From contig JACGCN010000109.1 of the NCBI GenBank assembly GCA_014905825.1, positions 1-52,089 on the forward strand: a DNA stretch of 52,089 bases. Direction: 5' to 3'. Positions 1 through 11,482 of this stretch are shown piece after piece. Both the position numbers and the translations under genes were made by a program. Under the pieces are notes generated by a model. It did no database searches. It was not told the DNA's origin and was given only the letters and a program-made list of their open reading frames with translations. Origin of the DNA: Lyophyllum atratum (taxonomy: Eukaryota; Basidiomycota; Agaricomycetes; Agaricales; Lyophyllaceae). How positions within the stretch are numbered: position 1 is the first letter of the stretch; each line of letters begins with the position of its first letter.

Positions 1-364
1 CATCCAACGTCTCGACGCCGACGTCATCTCCATCGAGGCCTCTAAGAGTGACATGAAGCTCCTCAACACCTTCAAGCAATATGGCTACTCCAACCAGATC
101 GGCCCCGGTGTCTACGACATCCACTCTCCCCGTATTCCCTCTGAGCAGGAGATCAAAGACCGTCTCAAGGCTATGCTCGATATCCTTCCTGACTCTCTGC
201 TCTTCGTCAACCCTGTCGGTCCCTTTTTCATTTTTTCTCATTGGTCACTGACTGTCTTGTGTTTATAGGATTGCGGTCTGAAGACTCGTGGCTGGAAGGA
301 GACTGAGGCCGCCCTCGTCAACCTCGTCAACGCGGCCAGGTGGGCCCGCGAGACTTATGCTTAA
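1..364 (+). CDS. MET6: Cobalamin-independent methionine synthase, C-terminal end (partial)
   Basis: This is the last part of 5-methyltetrahydropteroyltriglutamate-homocysteine methyltransferase, which makes methionine in the cytosol. The frame opens at base 2 with [13 protein letters not shown], then [14 protein letters not shown], both hallmark blocks of the MetE catalytic barrel. A 54-base intron (215-268, GT-AG) interrupts the gene just before the DCGLKTR block, whose cysteine is a zinc ligand in the family. The protein ends WARETYA and stops at 362-364. Only about the last 100 residues are present; the start lies outside the window. Seen: motifs and intron. Known: function and zinc ligand. 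The identification is very secure. Confidence 0.97.
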
Positions 365-1122
365 AGGCCTCTCCGCTCCTCCGCTTCAACAGCGCTCGCG
401 TACTGGTTAATTTAAAAGCAACGCTCTCTTTCACCAAGAGTGGCGTTGTTTTCTTGACCGTTTGTTAGTTGGGCGATTCGCACCGTCGGCATGCCGATGG
501 TGGAGTGGGGCGCAGATGCTGCTATCTGGCCTGCTAAGTGCTTCGATGGGAGGCAGGAGCTTTGCGACGTCGGTGTAGTAGTATTCGGATTTCAACAATC
601 CCCGCGACTGTATTTTAGTAGGAAATATGTATTCGAACGCAATGACTGATATTCGGTCACCAAGCATTGAATTGTCGACACATTTGGACAAGTTTGAACG
701 GCGTGAGCCGCATTTTGGAAAGTTTTCGCTGGCGTGCATATGCTACATGTCTAGAGATTCTAGTGCTACAATGAAGATCGCGAAAATGTCCAAGGTGTGA
801 TAATAATGATAAGTCCAGGTGTCCAATTCAATGACGACTTCCTCAACAGCTTCCAACCCCGCCTCATAACAGCGTCACCCTGCTTGGTGATGGCGAAAAT
901 GCTTTGATGACGACATGCAGCCATGGACGAGCCCGTCCAGGCGAGTAGCAGACGAAGTGCCTGGTGTTTCTTGCCCCCGTAGGGAAATCGAGAGCCCGGG
1001 CGAGAACCAGGGTGTCTTCCACAATGCGGAGGGCGCCCAATGGGCAGACTGCGAGCTCTGAGCTGTAGCAGGAGGTGTGACGCAACTGAGGATGGATATC
1101 ATCCTGTGTGCTTTTGGCGGAT
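365..1122. other. Intergenic stretch, no supported gene
   Basis: This holds the 3' flank of MET6. Short open frames exist on the minus strand (431-739 and 864-1102) but they overlap in different frames, have no family resemblance I can see and no clear promoter. I see nothing reliable here. Confidence 0.5.
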
Positions 1123-1368
1123 TTAGTTCCTCGCGCCCAAGAACCTCTTCAGACCGGACTTGACGGATGAAACGGATGAGCCGCTCGAAGACCTTTTAGT
1201 GGTCGTGGATTGGTTTTGGTTCGAGGGACGGAGGACCTGGCGCAGGTCCTGGTATGCCGCATGGGTATCACGGGGAGATTGGGAGGAGGGGATGAAGAGG
1301 TTGAAGGCGTTGGGGGAGGTGGGGGAGGAGGGGAAGAAGGAGTAGGAGTTGATGTTGGAGTAAGACAT
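1123..1368 (-). CDS. Small serine-rich hypothetical protein
   Basis: An uninterrupted 81-codon frame starts at 1368 with MSYSNINSYSFFPSSP and ends VKSGLKRFLGARN. It is rich in Ser, Pro and Asn, with a serine cluster followed by a basic C-terminus. The 100 bases before the ATG are pyrimidine-rich on the coding strand, as in many basidiomycete 5' leaders. There is no signal peptide or membrane segment. I do not recognise a family. A chance frame is possible because the opposite strand is also open here. Expression data would decide. Confidence 0.4.
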   Translation of the reverse strand: MSYSNINSYSFFPSSPTSPNAFNLFIPSSQSPRDTHAAYQDLRQVLRPSNQNQSTTTKRSSSGSSVSSVKSGLKRFLGARN

Positions 1369-1988
1369 TTGCAGTATGCTGGTCGCTGACTAGACGATGC
1401 AAAGACTGGGTTGGGGAGAAGGGGGGATTGGGTTTGGGGAATGGAGGGAGACTGAGATGGGGTGACTAGTACTGCAGCAGTACTGATGAAGAAACGTCGG
1501 TCCGTCTTACCTGCTTAAATAGCGGAATCCCTCGCCCAGGGTCCATGCCTCGAGGCTGGATTGGAAGTCAATCCGAGCGCCCATGGATACCACTGTCGGA
1601 GGTCTGTTACCAGGCAGAATTACTACTTCGGGCAATAAGTACAGCAAGGTAAGCACGGTTGCGTAGTTACAGGAGGAGAAACCATGGAACGATAGCAAGA
1701 ACCGCTCTTCGTTTGCACATTCTGCTCACTCGAAATGGCCGGACAATGTTGGGGAGGACGAGTTGGGGTTTGTTTGGGCGCCAGCTCTAGCAAAGATAGA
1801 CAAACATGACAGCCGTTCGGTTAACTTTACGCCACAAGTCACCATGACAACTTGAATGGCCTGACCAACCTTTGTCTTCCTCCGAGGCTCTTTGGCATTT
1901 GCTCTCACTTGAATACAGTAAATGAAGTATGCAATATATCGACGAATACTCAAAAGTCCTAGGTTCTCTTCCTCGGCAGATTGACCAC
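1369..1988. other. Intergenic stretch downstream of the photolyase gene
   Basis: No coding signal I trust. Minus-strand frames at 1507-1698 and 1726-1992 are short and unlike known proteins; the second overlaps the true C-terminal exon of the photolyase in another frame. Confidence 0.5.
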
Positions 1989-4243
1989 TCATTGTTCGCC
2001 TAGATTCTTAAACCTTCTCAAAGCTCGCTCCCTTGATTCGTTGTGCTTCACTATCGGCCGAGGATAACCAAGTTTATCTGCTGCTGCTGCCGACGGGTTG
2101 TGTAGGTCTGCATATCCGTCGTCAGCGAATCTGCAGAAGAGAGAAGGATGAGCTTACCAGGCCCCCTTAGCTTGCGGAGCTCCGGAACCCAATTCCTGAT
2201 GAAGTCTCCAGTAGGATCCGCCTTCTTTACATCAGATCCAACGCAAGGATTCCGTAATTTTAGATCACACCTTCCAAACTCTGGGTTGTACGGGTGAAAA
2301 TCCTGATAGTAAGGACAAGGGTCAACCCCCAGCGCTTGCACTCCACTGCCAGCCCCATTGTTCGATGCGAGGTCTTCCGTCAATCAACTGTTCCATGAAA
2401 TACTACAAGAGACAGTTAGCATGTATTACATGAAGTGATGTCGATGCGAAGTGCATACCCTTTCCCCGACTCTCCAGTCGATCATTAAGTCCTTCGTCAG
2501 AAACATGGCGGTTTATCATTCTCATCCGGTTGTGGACCCACCCATTTCCTTCAAGCATCGCATGGTAGCATCGACTATAGGCACTCCCGTCTTCCCCTCT
2601 TTCCAACTCTTCAGGATCTCGCTGTCTTGATCAGTTTCTCCGGCGGCAAGTGTGCTATCTGTGGGTGCTTGATGATCCTCCCACACAACCGCAGAGAACT
2701 TTTCTAGGAACGGCCTGCCCATGGAAAACCCTAGGAAATCCGACGAGCACGCAGGTGTAGAAATCTCGCCAGGCGAGTTCTTGGACCCATCGCCCGATGC
2801 CTGAAGTTCTCTCTCCGTCGACCTTATCCGTCTTGAGGAGCAGCATGGTAGCTCTAACACAGGCACGAATGGATATTTACACCAGCGGAAAGGTAAGCGC
2901 TGGTCATGACAATGCGCATTAGCCCATTGAATGAAGCCAAATAATATGTGGACACACCTGAGTCTGCTGGTGGTGTCTCGATCTGCTCTGTCGCGATCCT
3001 TTCCGTAATTCAGGATGCGATTCGATTTGGTGGACTGTTCAGCGCCTTCTGCGAGGGGATTGACTGCTCCGAGCTGGGATGGTCGGGCTTTCGTCAAGAG
3101 GAATCGTTGCAGAATCTGTTCAACTTTAGACAATGCACTTATTGCCAAGTACCTCAGAAATACCTCTGCTGCAACACCCTCGCCGGCTGGCCAGACTTCG
3201 CACATTCTCTTAGCATCTTCTTCCTCAAGTTCGAAGCCATCAACAACAGCGGGGACGGGAGTTTCAAAGAGGGAAGCAAATTTCTTCGACTCATGGATGG
3301 TATCTGAATTGGGTTTTGGCATCGGACAATCTTCCAAGTAATAAGGGATGTTGCCGTTGAGAACTATCAGCCAATTGCGCTGATAGGGCGAATACACCTG
3401 AGGAATGATTTTAATAAGAGGTTGTAAACTAAGCTGGAGCCACTTACAGCGTAACTCTTCTTCTCTTTAGTGAGAATGACGCCAGGTTCGACAATGCATT
3501 TATTGTGGACAAAGGTAGGTTTGACACCATGGGTTTTTGCAAGTTCGCATATTTTGATGTCACGGCAAAGCTCATCGACCTCGTATTCCATGTTGGCATA
3601 AAGACTTGTGCAATTTAAACTGGTCACCAGGTTTATGATACGAGAAGGCAGGGTTCGGCGGGGCGTATGGGTAATCGTGTGAAGCGGAATGTGAAGGTCA
3701 GCTAGCGTAGCCTACATGTGTCTTGAGGCCAATGTTTGTAGACAGTCTGGAGAGGGGCTGACCTTGAGCTTCGAGAGGTTTCGCAGTGTAAAATCAATCC
3801 TCCGCGCAGACCTATCATGTGCGATGTAATCTTGAGGGCTGAGTGCAAACAGAACGATGAGAGGTATTCCCTCCTTCTGTGCTTGTTTCGAGGCCAGAGA
3901 TAGTGCTCTGTTATCGGAAACTACGCGTAATGAACGGTCAACGACCCAAACTGCGCTGGAGGGACTGGAGCGTACCTCGAAGGTCTCCCATTCGCATCCA
4001 GTATACGATAGACTCGCCTTTGAGCGGGTTCTTTACCGAGTCTTTCATGGCATTCTGGAGTTTGAGAAGAGGCGGGTCTGAGTCGACGGCCGCTGCTGCT
4101 TCGGCCGTCGCGACCTTGTTGGGTCGAAAGACTGTTTGTGCTGTTCGTAGACGCTTTGGAGAGGCACTGAGGGTGGGACTGTGTTCTCTGGAGCGCTTAG
4201 ACATTGCTCTTGTCGCTGTTGCCCACGACGTCCTTGTGAACAT
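1989..4243 (-). CDS. PHR1: Class I CPD DNA photolyase (reading frame interrupted by single-base shifts)
   Basis: The product is a blue-light flavoenzyme that splits cyclobutane pyrimidine dimers. In order: a basic N-terminus (MFTRTSW, with a second Met at MSKRSREHSP); the antenna domain (GESIVYWMRMGDLR, then VSDNRALSLASKQ after an intron); HTITHTPRRTLPSRIINLV; LYANMEYEVDEL; YSPYQRNWL; the FAD-domain blocks DTTSRLSAYLSAG, RWVQELAWRDFY and GWVHNRMRMI; and the C-terminal tail ADKLGYPRPIV, ending KNLGEQ at 1989. Introns are about 46-65 bases. The first half and the tail read cleanly. Between 2326 and 2878, about six one-base shifts are needed to keep the conserved protein in frame: 2876-2878, 2725-2728, 2512-2514, 2375-2376, 2353-2356 and 2326-2330. 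Residues on both sides of each shift match the family, so the damage is either sequence error or very recent loss. The first Met could add a mitochondrial presequence; MSKRS could give a nuclear form (inference). Confidence 0.9.
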
Positions 4244-4321
4244 GAGGAAGGCATTTTTTGAGACGCGCCGCTGTCAGTTCGATCTCAAGCCGTGATCGCG
4301 ATGGTACGCATTATGATGTCA

Positions 4322-5924
4322 TTACTCTGTTTGACCGTCTACTTCAGCTTGCCGTTTCTTTGCCTCCTCTGCAATTTCCCTTTCTTCCGCTTCAACCACC
4401 TCAACGTCGAGGGGGAATGTCAATATCGCCGCAATCCCTGTTAGCTGATTCAATTCTGCAGCAGAATATTTAGCATGCGGTATCGCTTTTTGTAACTTGA
4501 CCTACGTTGTCCAGACTCGTGCATACTGGAAAATATGACAACTTCGCCTCCTTTCTGATGTACTGCCTCTACGACTTCGACATATCTTTTCCGTATGGCA
4601 GGTTCACTTGATCTGAGGGTGGAGGTTCGGTACATATCTTCCGGGGTAAGTTAGTCACTCACCGAAAGAGATCGTCTGAGATGAGCAGCGTCCCGATGGC
4701 GCCGCGGTCTGCCGCGAGACATACATGATCCGGCCCATACCACGCCCTCATTTCGTCAGTGCCTAGCATCTTAAAGAACCTGGGAAAAAGAGTGAGTCAA
4801 ACCCTCCAGTCATTCAGATATTCAACGCACCTGTCGAGGACAATGCCCTCACGAGCAAATTTAGTTTCTTTCAACTGCGAGGCAATCTACAGAAGTCAAT
4901 TGGCATTTGACAACGTCAGAGGGTATTCGAGGTGTGACATACTTCTGGGCTTTTTAAAACTTCCACCAAACTATGCACATGCGGACTGCTCACATGCACC
5001 TTGACCAATTTTCTTTCAGCGCCCGTTGAAGAGGCTTATCCCCTCGTCTCCCGGCTTCTTCAATCAGGTAGCTGTGCACTCCATCCCTTACCCAACCTGG
5101 GCTCGCTATCACGATCGCCCGTAAACCAACATTCCCATAAGGAATGTGTCGCACGAAAGACTCATACAAGGTCGCGTAGAATTTGACCATTCCCTTCTCA
5201 TGCTGTGACGCTCCCGAGGCGGCGGATTTCCGGGGAATGGGTACACTTATCCGATTAGCGACTAACGTCATATGCTGCGAAAGGAGGCAGAAAGCCGCGG
5301 TGCCCTCCCCGCAGACGACGGCACCTACCTCCGCTCCTCTCCCCGGGATGATAGCCTCCTCCACGCGAGCGATCGCAACGCTATCCCATCCATCGGCTTT
5401 CTCAATTCGCACATCGCGATTCGCTTCAACGTCAAGGGTATGGAATGCGCCTAGCTTGACGTGCGGGTTTTCGGAGGTGACACGACCAGATATGTGCAGC
5501 GCCGCCGATGTTGGGGGAGGGGCTGATGATCCGGTTTGGTCTGCAGCAGCGGATTCTGATGCGGAGGCAGCAGGTGCCGCTGATGAAGAGAAGTCGACCC
5601 GGCCGACTTGCAGGGTAAGATTTAGGCGGACACGATGGGATTCCGTTGACCCTGTTGATGATACATTTTGTACACGGCTACGGACTAGGAAATAAGAACT
5701 GTACTGAGAATATGAGACATTTCGTACTCACCGGATCGCAGGTGCGCGCACTGAGTCGCCTTCCTGAATTAGATTATACAAATGCCACATATCCTCGTCG
5801 TCCTCTGGGCGCAATGTGACATGGCCCTATGGGACACTATTAGGGATGAATCGACGAACGCAAAATTAAAGATGAAGGCTCTTACGGCACCGTGCTTGTC
5901 TACGTATTTGTTAACGAGCTTCAT
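4322..5924 (-). CDS. DOM34: Dom34/Pelota, no-go mRNA decay factor
   Basis: Dom34 is an eRF1-like protein that, with Hbs1, rescues stalled ribosomes. Exon 1 (5924-5886) gives [13 protein letters not shown]; exon 2 (5826-5732) gives [19 protein letters not shown], the domain 1 signature. The long third exon from 5677 holds the domain 1/2 region, including [17 protein letters not shown] and [18 protein letters not shown]. Later exons give [34 protein letters not shown] and [18 protein letters not shown] (domain 3), ending EVDGQTE with the stop at 4322-4324. An insert rich in Ser and Ala sits inside domain 1. One base appears to be missing at 5001-5002: without it the frame stops just after KENWS, while the conserved [11 protein letters not shown] continues one base over. 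It is divergent from the thioredoxin-like gene, with 106 bases between the start codons. Confidence 0.95.
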
Positions 5925-6030
5925 CTATGCGAGATGGTGGTAAAAGTACAAGAGTCAATGATCGTCGATCACATTTCCTTTCTTGCTCCACTACTTGCTA
6001 CCCGACATTCCACATCTCCCCTCACTCGAC
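5925..6030. promoter_or_regulatory. Divergent promoter, DOM34 / PLP1
   Basis: Only 106 bases separate the two start codons, so both genes must be driven from this interval and their 5' leaders must be short or overlap. No clear TATA box is visible, which fits constitutive housekeeping expression (inference). Confidence 0.55.
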
Positions 6031-7030
6031 ATGGACAGGTAAAAAGCCTAGTTGCAGTTGAAACATGTGTTCAGTGACCCTGACTGCCTTACAGCAACTC
6101 CAAAATCGCGTCATTAGCGTCTCGACTCGTCGAATCTCACCGCCCCGATCGGCACAGACGCACACGGGAAGATGAGGAGGAGGACGATGACGAGGCTCTC
6201 TTCGCTGAACTAGAAGCCGAGATCGAAAACGATGGCAACGCCCTGCTGCGCGAGCAAGGGCTGGATGTGCTGAGAAGAGAGTAAGGTGCTTTCCCAGCCT
6301 CTCCCATTCCATGTCGATCTGATGGCTAACTATACTGAAGAATGGAACGGATGCAGGATATGAAGAAGAGCGAACATGGGAATTACACAGAGATTATGGA
6401 TGAGAAAGAGGTAGTACGCGTGAGTGCGTAAGTGCATCTCTGTTCTATTTCTAGATTGCTGAAGTTGACGGACTTCGCTGTCTGCTAGGCATGAACCGAG
6501 ATGTGTGGTTCACTTCTATCACACGAAGTTCAAGCGATGCGAGATCATGGACAAGCACCTCGGTGTAAGCCTGGCTATCCTCTCGTTAGATCTCTTGCTC
6601 ATGCCAGCGTCAGCTACTTGCACAAAAATACTTCTCTACGCGATTCTTCCGCGTGTTCGTAGAGAACGTACCATGGCTTGTGGAGAGGCTCGGGGTCCAG
6701 GTCCTTCCGTGCGTTATATGCTTTGTGGATGGAGTTTCCAAAGACCGGTAAATCGAGCCTACGTAGGCAGTGCCCGTTTCTGATCTTTTTCAGGTTGATC
6801 GGTTTTGAGCAATTAGGGAACTCGGACAAATTCGACACCGCTGTACTCGAGTTACGGCTATCTTTATGCGGTATGTTGGAGAGCTATAGTCCGATTCATG
6901 AGCAACTTGACTGAAGGGAGGCTTAGGGGTCATCCAGAAAACGGGCAACAAATTCAACGTTGAGCCTGTGTACAAGGTAGCATCACGAAGGAATGACGAT
7001 GACGATGATGTTTTCGGTTTGGATGATTGA
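6031..7030 (+). CDS. PLP1: Thioredoxin-fold Plp1/TXNDC9 family protein
   Basis: This is a phosducin-like protein; relatives assist the cytosolic chaperonin CCT/TRiC in folding tubulin and actin. Seven exons: 6031-6038, 6095-6280, 6341-6427, 6489-6564, 6614-6747, 6794-6870 and 6927-7030. The N-terminus is acidic and helical (EDEEEDDDEALFAELEAEI). The thioredoxin domain follows: RCVVHFYHTKFKRCEIMDKHL, FFRVFVENVPWLVERLGV and VLPCVICFVDGVSKDRLIGFE, then NSDKFDTAVLELRLSLCG. The usual CxxC redox site is absent; a single Cys sits in KRCEIMDK, as in TXNDC9, so a redox role is unlikely. The tail is acidic (NDDDDD) and ends VFGLDD. The first exon codes only three residues. All splice phases agree. Confidence 0.9.
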
Positions 7031-7242
7031 GGCTGAGGAGACGCAGGCTTGAAATTCCTTCTCACGAGTTTTCTTCATGTACAGTAATCACATCTAACAC
7101 TCTCCTCTACCAAACATTGCTGGAGATGTGATACCACAGGATTTTTGATAGTTTGAAACAAGACGAAATTCGATATATGATACGAAGTTGGAAGGTTGGA
7201 AAGTACCCTGAATTATACCCTCGTTGCCCCTCATAAGATCAG

Positions 7243-10200
7243 CTAGAAGCAATTGTCAGTAGACGGCCTCGACGAAACAGGACTGCTTTTACTAACAAGA
7301 GCTATAGCAAAAACGTCAGAGCCTGCGGAAAAAGAAAGACGGAAAATACTCACCTAAGTGACCGCCGACTACGGGACGAGCACGGAAACCTTCAGGTCCA
7401 CCGTTGGTAGTCTCATACCAATCCCCGAAAGGTTGAGAGCTGAGGCCGTCAGACGCGTATTTCTTCACCGAGCTGATGAAGAGATCCCGGGTCGCGGTAT
7501 CAGTAACAATACCTGCGGTCCAGATCTCCCAATCTAATCGAGAGGTGAGTCCAGTGTCAACTTTAGGCAATTAGAGTTTGAAAAACCTGTCTTGGTGTAT
7601 GTGTGACTGTAGAGGCTTGATGAGAACATATCATACTATATTTCAGAAAGTAATCACCGAGTGTCCAAGGGAACGCCGAAAGGCTCTACAGAATCGATAT
7701 TAGAATGTGGCAGATATGGAGAAATGGGAGAGAGATCAAACTTACGTGCCACAGTCTTGTACCACGCGGTTTCTAGGGAAACTGTGAGTAAACCTTCAAT
7801 AAGTAGCGACAAGGGAATACTTACGCATGCTGTAGATGGAGGCCGGGAAGAGGTTCAACTTCAATAGCTTATCGGCGTAGAGGTTATAGGATAGTCCCCA
7901 GCTAGACGTGAATTTTAGACTTCGATTGCACCCAGGAATGAAGACAACTTACCTGGCAGAGTCGCCATACTAGCGTGGATCATAAAAGGATTACGAAGGC
8001 TCGTTATAAGGGTATGACGATCATGCTTACAGCGAGAGTCAGATGTTTTCCGCTTGAGGAAGCCGATAAGGTTTGCCATTGACTGACGTAGTTCGCGGCG
8101 ATTGACTATGGATAACTTGTGAGGAAGTGGACGATACCAACGGAGTACACACAGGCCGCACCGAATAATTGGAACTTTTCGCCGTGTCGCCCAACAATGA
8201 AGAAATCTGGGACATCGCCTTGATGCCAATAATACCCTTGATGGCGAGATTGGTTTGGTTGGCCAAGTGGCCAGCGAAATCGTCAGTGCTCAGCTGGTTC
8301 GCTGGGATAAGAGAGTCTGTGATCAGGAACTGGGTCCATTGATCAAGAAGGGCGGTCTGTATGGACAAAGTCAGATGAATCTAGATAGAATATCGACGGA
8401 CTTACATATCGAGAAAGGTGTGAATTGTCTTTTGTCTTCTGGGCATAGCTCAGAGCCATGATGAGCATGTTACCGCTTTCTGTAGGGTATGGGCATTGAG
8501 TATCGTTTCGAGGTATTGATGTCTAACTAGTACCTTCCACCGGCATGGCTTCATCATTACCGTCATTGTGTCCAAGAGCATTCGGGTAGCTTGAACCTGG
8601 CAGTAATTGTGGTTAACGAACCGGAAGGGGCAGAATGCTGCCTACCAAGATCATGCACACTCCATTTATTGGGATAGAGGCCGCTTGCTTGATAGCGGAA
8701 CAATCCCTCCAAGAGGTACTTTCCGAGCGCAGGGTTCAAATACAACAAGACTGGCCACGCTGGGAAAATGACATCGACAGTATTCATGTTCTGGAGAATT
8801 ACCGCGTGAGCAATAGACTAAATGTATATGAGATTTACTTACTCCATCACTGGATATTTCTTCAAAGCACAAGTCAGCACATAGTTGAGAGTCGTATCAA
8901 TCCATCGTACCTTTCATGAAGACGATGACATCGGAAGTATTCCATGAGCCAGTACTACTTTTCGAGATAGTGATTTCTGTGGAGCCAATGGCCTGCCTGA
9001 TCGACAAAGCACAGATTGCTGCGTAATCCGCGGATATTTTGGTAGCATCGCTGTTGACCTTAGCGTCAAAGGTTATGGCTCTTGACAGAGCATTATTGAA
9101 ATCGCCGAGGAACGACGAGATCTCCAGGAAAATAAGATCATATGCAAATATCTCCGGAGGAACATGGGACATACCAAGGCGGAAGCAGTCGAGAATTGGC
9201 TCCAGAAATAGAGGCTGCGGGACTGAGTACCACCCCCTGCAACGATATACTTAATTGCTGGATCACGAATATGGCCAATTGAGAATACAGCAGGCGCGGT
9301 CGCCCCAGTAATTGAACCAAGGTCGTGAGCCAATCCGAACACTGGCCAGTTGTCTTGGATGGCGCGGAAAGCAGTGTCCTGCGTATTGGGAAGGCGGCCA
9401 TTGTTGATGAACTGGGCACGAACGGTAACATCTGCCCCGGACTGGAATGTTGCTCCAACGTTTGGCGTCGAGTAGAAAGCAGATCCATCTATGATTCTAG
9501 TCAGATGGTATGACGGGACAACATTCAATACAACTGACATTGGGTGTGATCATTCTTCTCCGACAACAGAGCCGGGGACTGCAGCTGTACTTGATGTGTG
9601 ATAATACCACCGCTCGTCGATGTTGCCCAGTTCGCCAGGAGAGAATTGTCACCAGACACCCATTCCGCACTGATGTCTGAATAAACCTGAACGGAGTGAG
9701 CGGCACCATCTGTCGACGCCGCGGATACCGCCATATAGGCGAACGGCGTGGATTGTTTTACGAGATCCGTGGCCTTCAAATTCATAGCTTGGTCAGAGGT
9801 CGGTACTGTACCCAAAATAGCTCGTCGTACCTCAACAGGGCTCAAGAAAGTAACAGTAAGGTCTACAGGCCCGGCGGACAGTCTGAAGATGCTTTGTGTA
9901 GATGTAAACTTCGTGTTGTATGAGCAAATTAGAAGGAATAAGAAGATAAATGCCAATTACTTGAGAGCTTTTCTGAGTAGCCTTGGTGAAAGCTGCCCCA
10001 GGGACATTGGGTGCTCCCAGAAAACTGTACGCCTTTCCGTCAACCTTAACGAGGCCTGCCCAGCCAAGGGTCTGTAGTACTTATTAGCGCGTGAATGCGG
10101 CCTGAGTAAGTAGGATGCCTACAGAACCAGTCCAGAATGTTGGCCATGCGTCGTTCAAAGCAGCACCTAAGAAGACGTTTAAATCCCACCCTCGAAAAGC

Positions 10201-10373
10201 AAAATAGTTCCAAGTTCACCTGCTCCCTGGGGTAGCCACGCAGACACGTATGGCGTACGCACCGCAAGAGGTATGGAGGGTGGATTGAAAGGAGTTGCAG
10301 TCCAACTAATAGCCTGAACGGAGATAAAGAAGAGGCAGAGGGCATAGAGGCGATGCATCTTGGTGAACGCCAT
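7243..10373 (-). CDS. gtaA: Secreted glutaminase, GtaA family (copy 1)
   Basis: GtaA enzymes deamidate L-glutamine to glutamate outside the cell. The start at 10373 gives MAFTKMHRLYALCLFFISVQA, a clear signal peptide. The family N-terminus follows (TPFNPPSIPLAVRTPYVSAWLPQGAG), then TLGWAGLVKVDGKAYSFLG, AHSVQVYSDISAEWVSG, FRAIQDNWPVFGLAHDLGS, VDVIFPAWPVLLYLNP, NKWSVHDLGSSYPNALGHND and LANQTNLAIKGIIGIKAM. The last conserved exon gives SQPFGDWYETTNGGPEGFRARPVVGGHL, and the last exon reads about 24 residues to a stop at 7243-7245. I trace 19 short introns and every phase fits, with no frameshift. It lies convergent to PLP1 and divergent from the chitinase. Its paralogue at 14467-17680 has nearly the same exon pattern, so the pair arose by duplication. 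The exact 3' end is less sure than the body. Confidence 0.93.
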
Positions 10374-11482
10374 CGTTCAGTGCTCTGATGAGGTGGTATA
10401 CAGTGGCGTGAGAAAAGTTTGCAGAGTCGATGCATGTCCTGCATCTCGGTCAGAGGCGATGACCACACCACAACGGTAACACTTACAGACTGACTTCTAG
10501 GGAGTGAAAGGTAGCTAATCATATGTAGTTTTGCTATGTACAGTGATATGTTACATCAAGGTGATATGGTGGAGTCCTGAGCCTCCTAAATTGGTGAGCA
10601 AGATGTCTGAATATGGTACATCACAGGGTGTGTTGATAAAATCATGAAAGCACAACGACACTGGATGATACAATGTGAGGAAGTTAATAGTGTGTATATT
10701 TACCCTTGGGAGCCTTCATTGCTTTGATGGAAGCTGGTATCGAGTTGTACAGGTGGCAGAAATAGTCCAGGCATTTTGGTAATAATCATGGAATTCCTTG
10801 CCTCAGTGTCAATTATCATACTAGTCTGAGTACATACATAAACTACACATCATTGGCTCTATATTCCTCCCTGAAAGTCAGTCCTTATGTGTTACGATTG
10901 TTGTACTGGAGGCGATGTGTCTTGGTCAGATGTGTCGACTCTGCAAACGTTTCTCACGCCACTGTAGGCTTTATATATGGCAGAATCCCTGTTGCATGGT
11001 TGGGGATCATGGGGCAGTTGCATATTCCGAGAAGCCTATGCATTGCATCTGGTGAGTGTTGATCGAAGAATTCAAGTGCGTTCAAAGGGCACTACGACCC
11101 GTAGAGAAGGAAACGTGAGAAGTTGATGACGCTGAAAACAAGATCATCTGTCTGCTCCTCCAACGGTGCACCCTATCCATAGTTAAAAATAACCCCATCC
11201 CATATGGCTGGCTATGTTGTCCATGGTTAAAAATAACCTCATCCCATATGGCCATGTTTCGTTCACTGCTCTTCAGTGGTGCTTTACCCTGTGTCAGTTT
11301 CATCTGTTCGTGGTCATGGGAGAAGTGCGCGCCATTGCATGCATGTGGGCTGACAGCCTGGTCTCGATCGAAATATGATGGTACTTATAAAAACCGTGCT
11401 TGCTTCTGGACACCTCCTCATTTACATTTATCCCCCTTCGCACCCTGGTGGTTCGCTTGCTTTCCTCTACCCCGCTTTCATC
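10374..11482. promoter_or_regulatory. Long divergent regulatory region, glutaminase copy 1 / chitinase
   Basis: About 1.1 kb between two secreted-enzyme genes, far longer than the 100-250 base gaps between housekeeping genes here. It holds a TATA box for the chitinase (TATAAAAA at 11386) and a 33-base element repeated with a 44-base period (11176-11208 and 11220-11252). Shared inducible control of the two genes is an inference from this layout. Confidence 0.5.
11176..11252 (+). repeat. Two imperfect direct copies of a 33-base promoter element
   Basis: The copies at 11176-11208 and 11220-11252 differ at only two positions that I can see. Each holds GTTAAAAATAACC, an inverted repeat with an AAAA centre (in copy 2 the arms extend to GGTTA/TAACC), followed by the palindrome CCATATGG. 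The position, about 140-220 bases before the chitinase TATA box, suggests a transcription factor site (inference). Confidence 0.6.

Noticed and set aside
1989..4243. Calling the photolyase a pseudogene outright
   Set aside because: Residues on both sides of each shift are conserved, there are no substitution stops, and other essential genes in the window show the same kind of one-base shift.
11375..11482. Upstream in-frame ATG for the chitinase
   Set aside because: The ATG precedes the TATA box at 11386, and the signal peptide begins at 11483.
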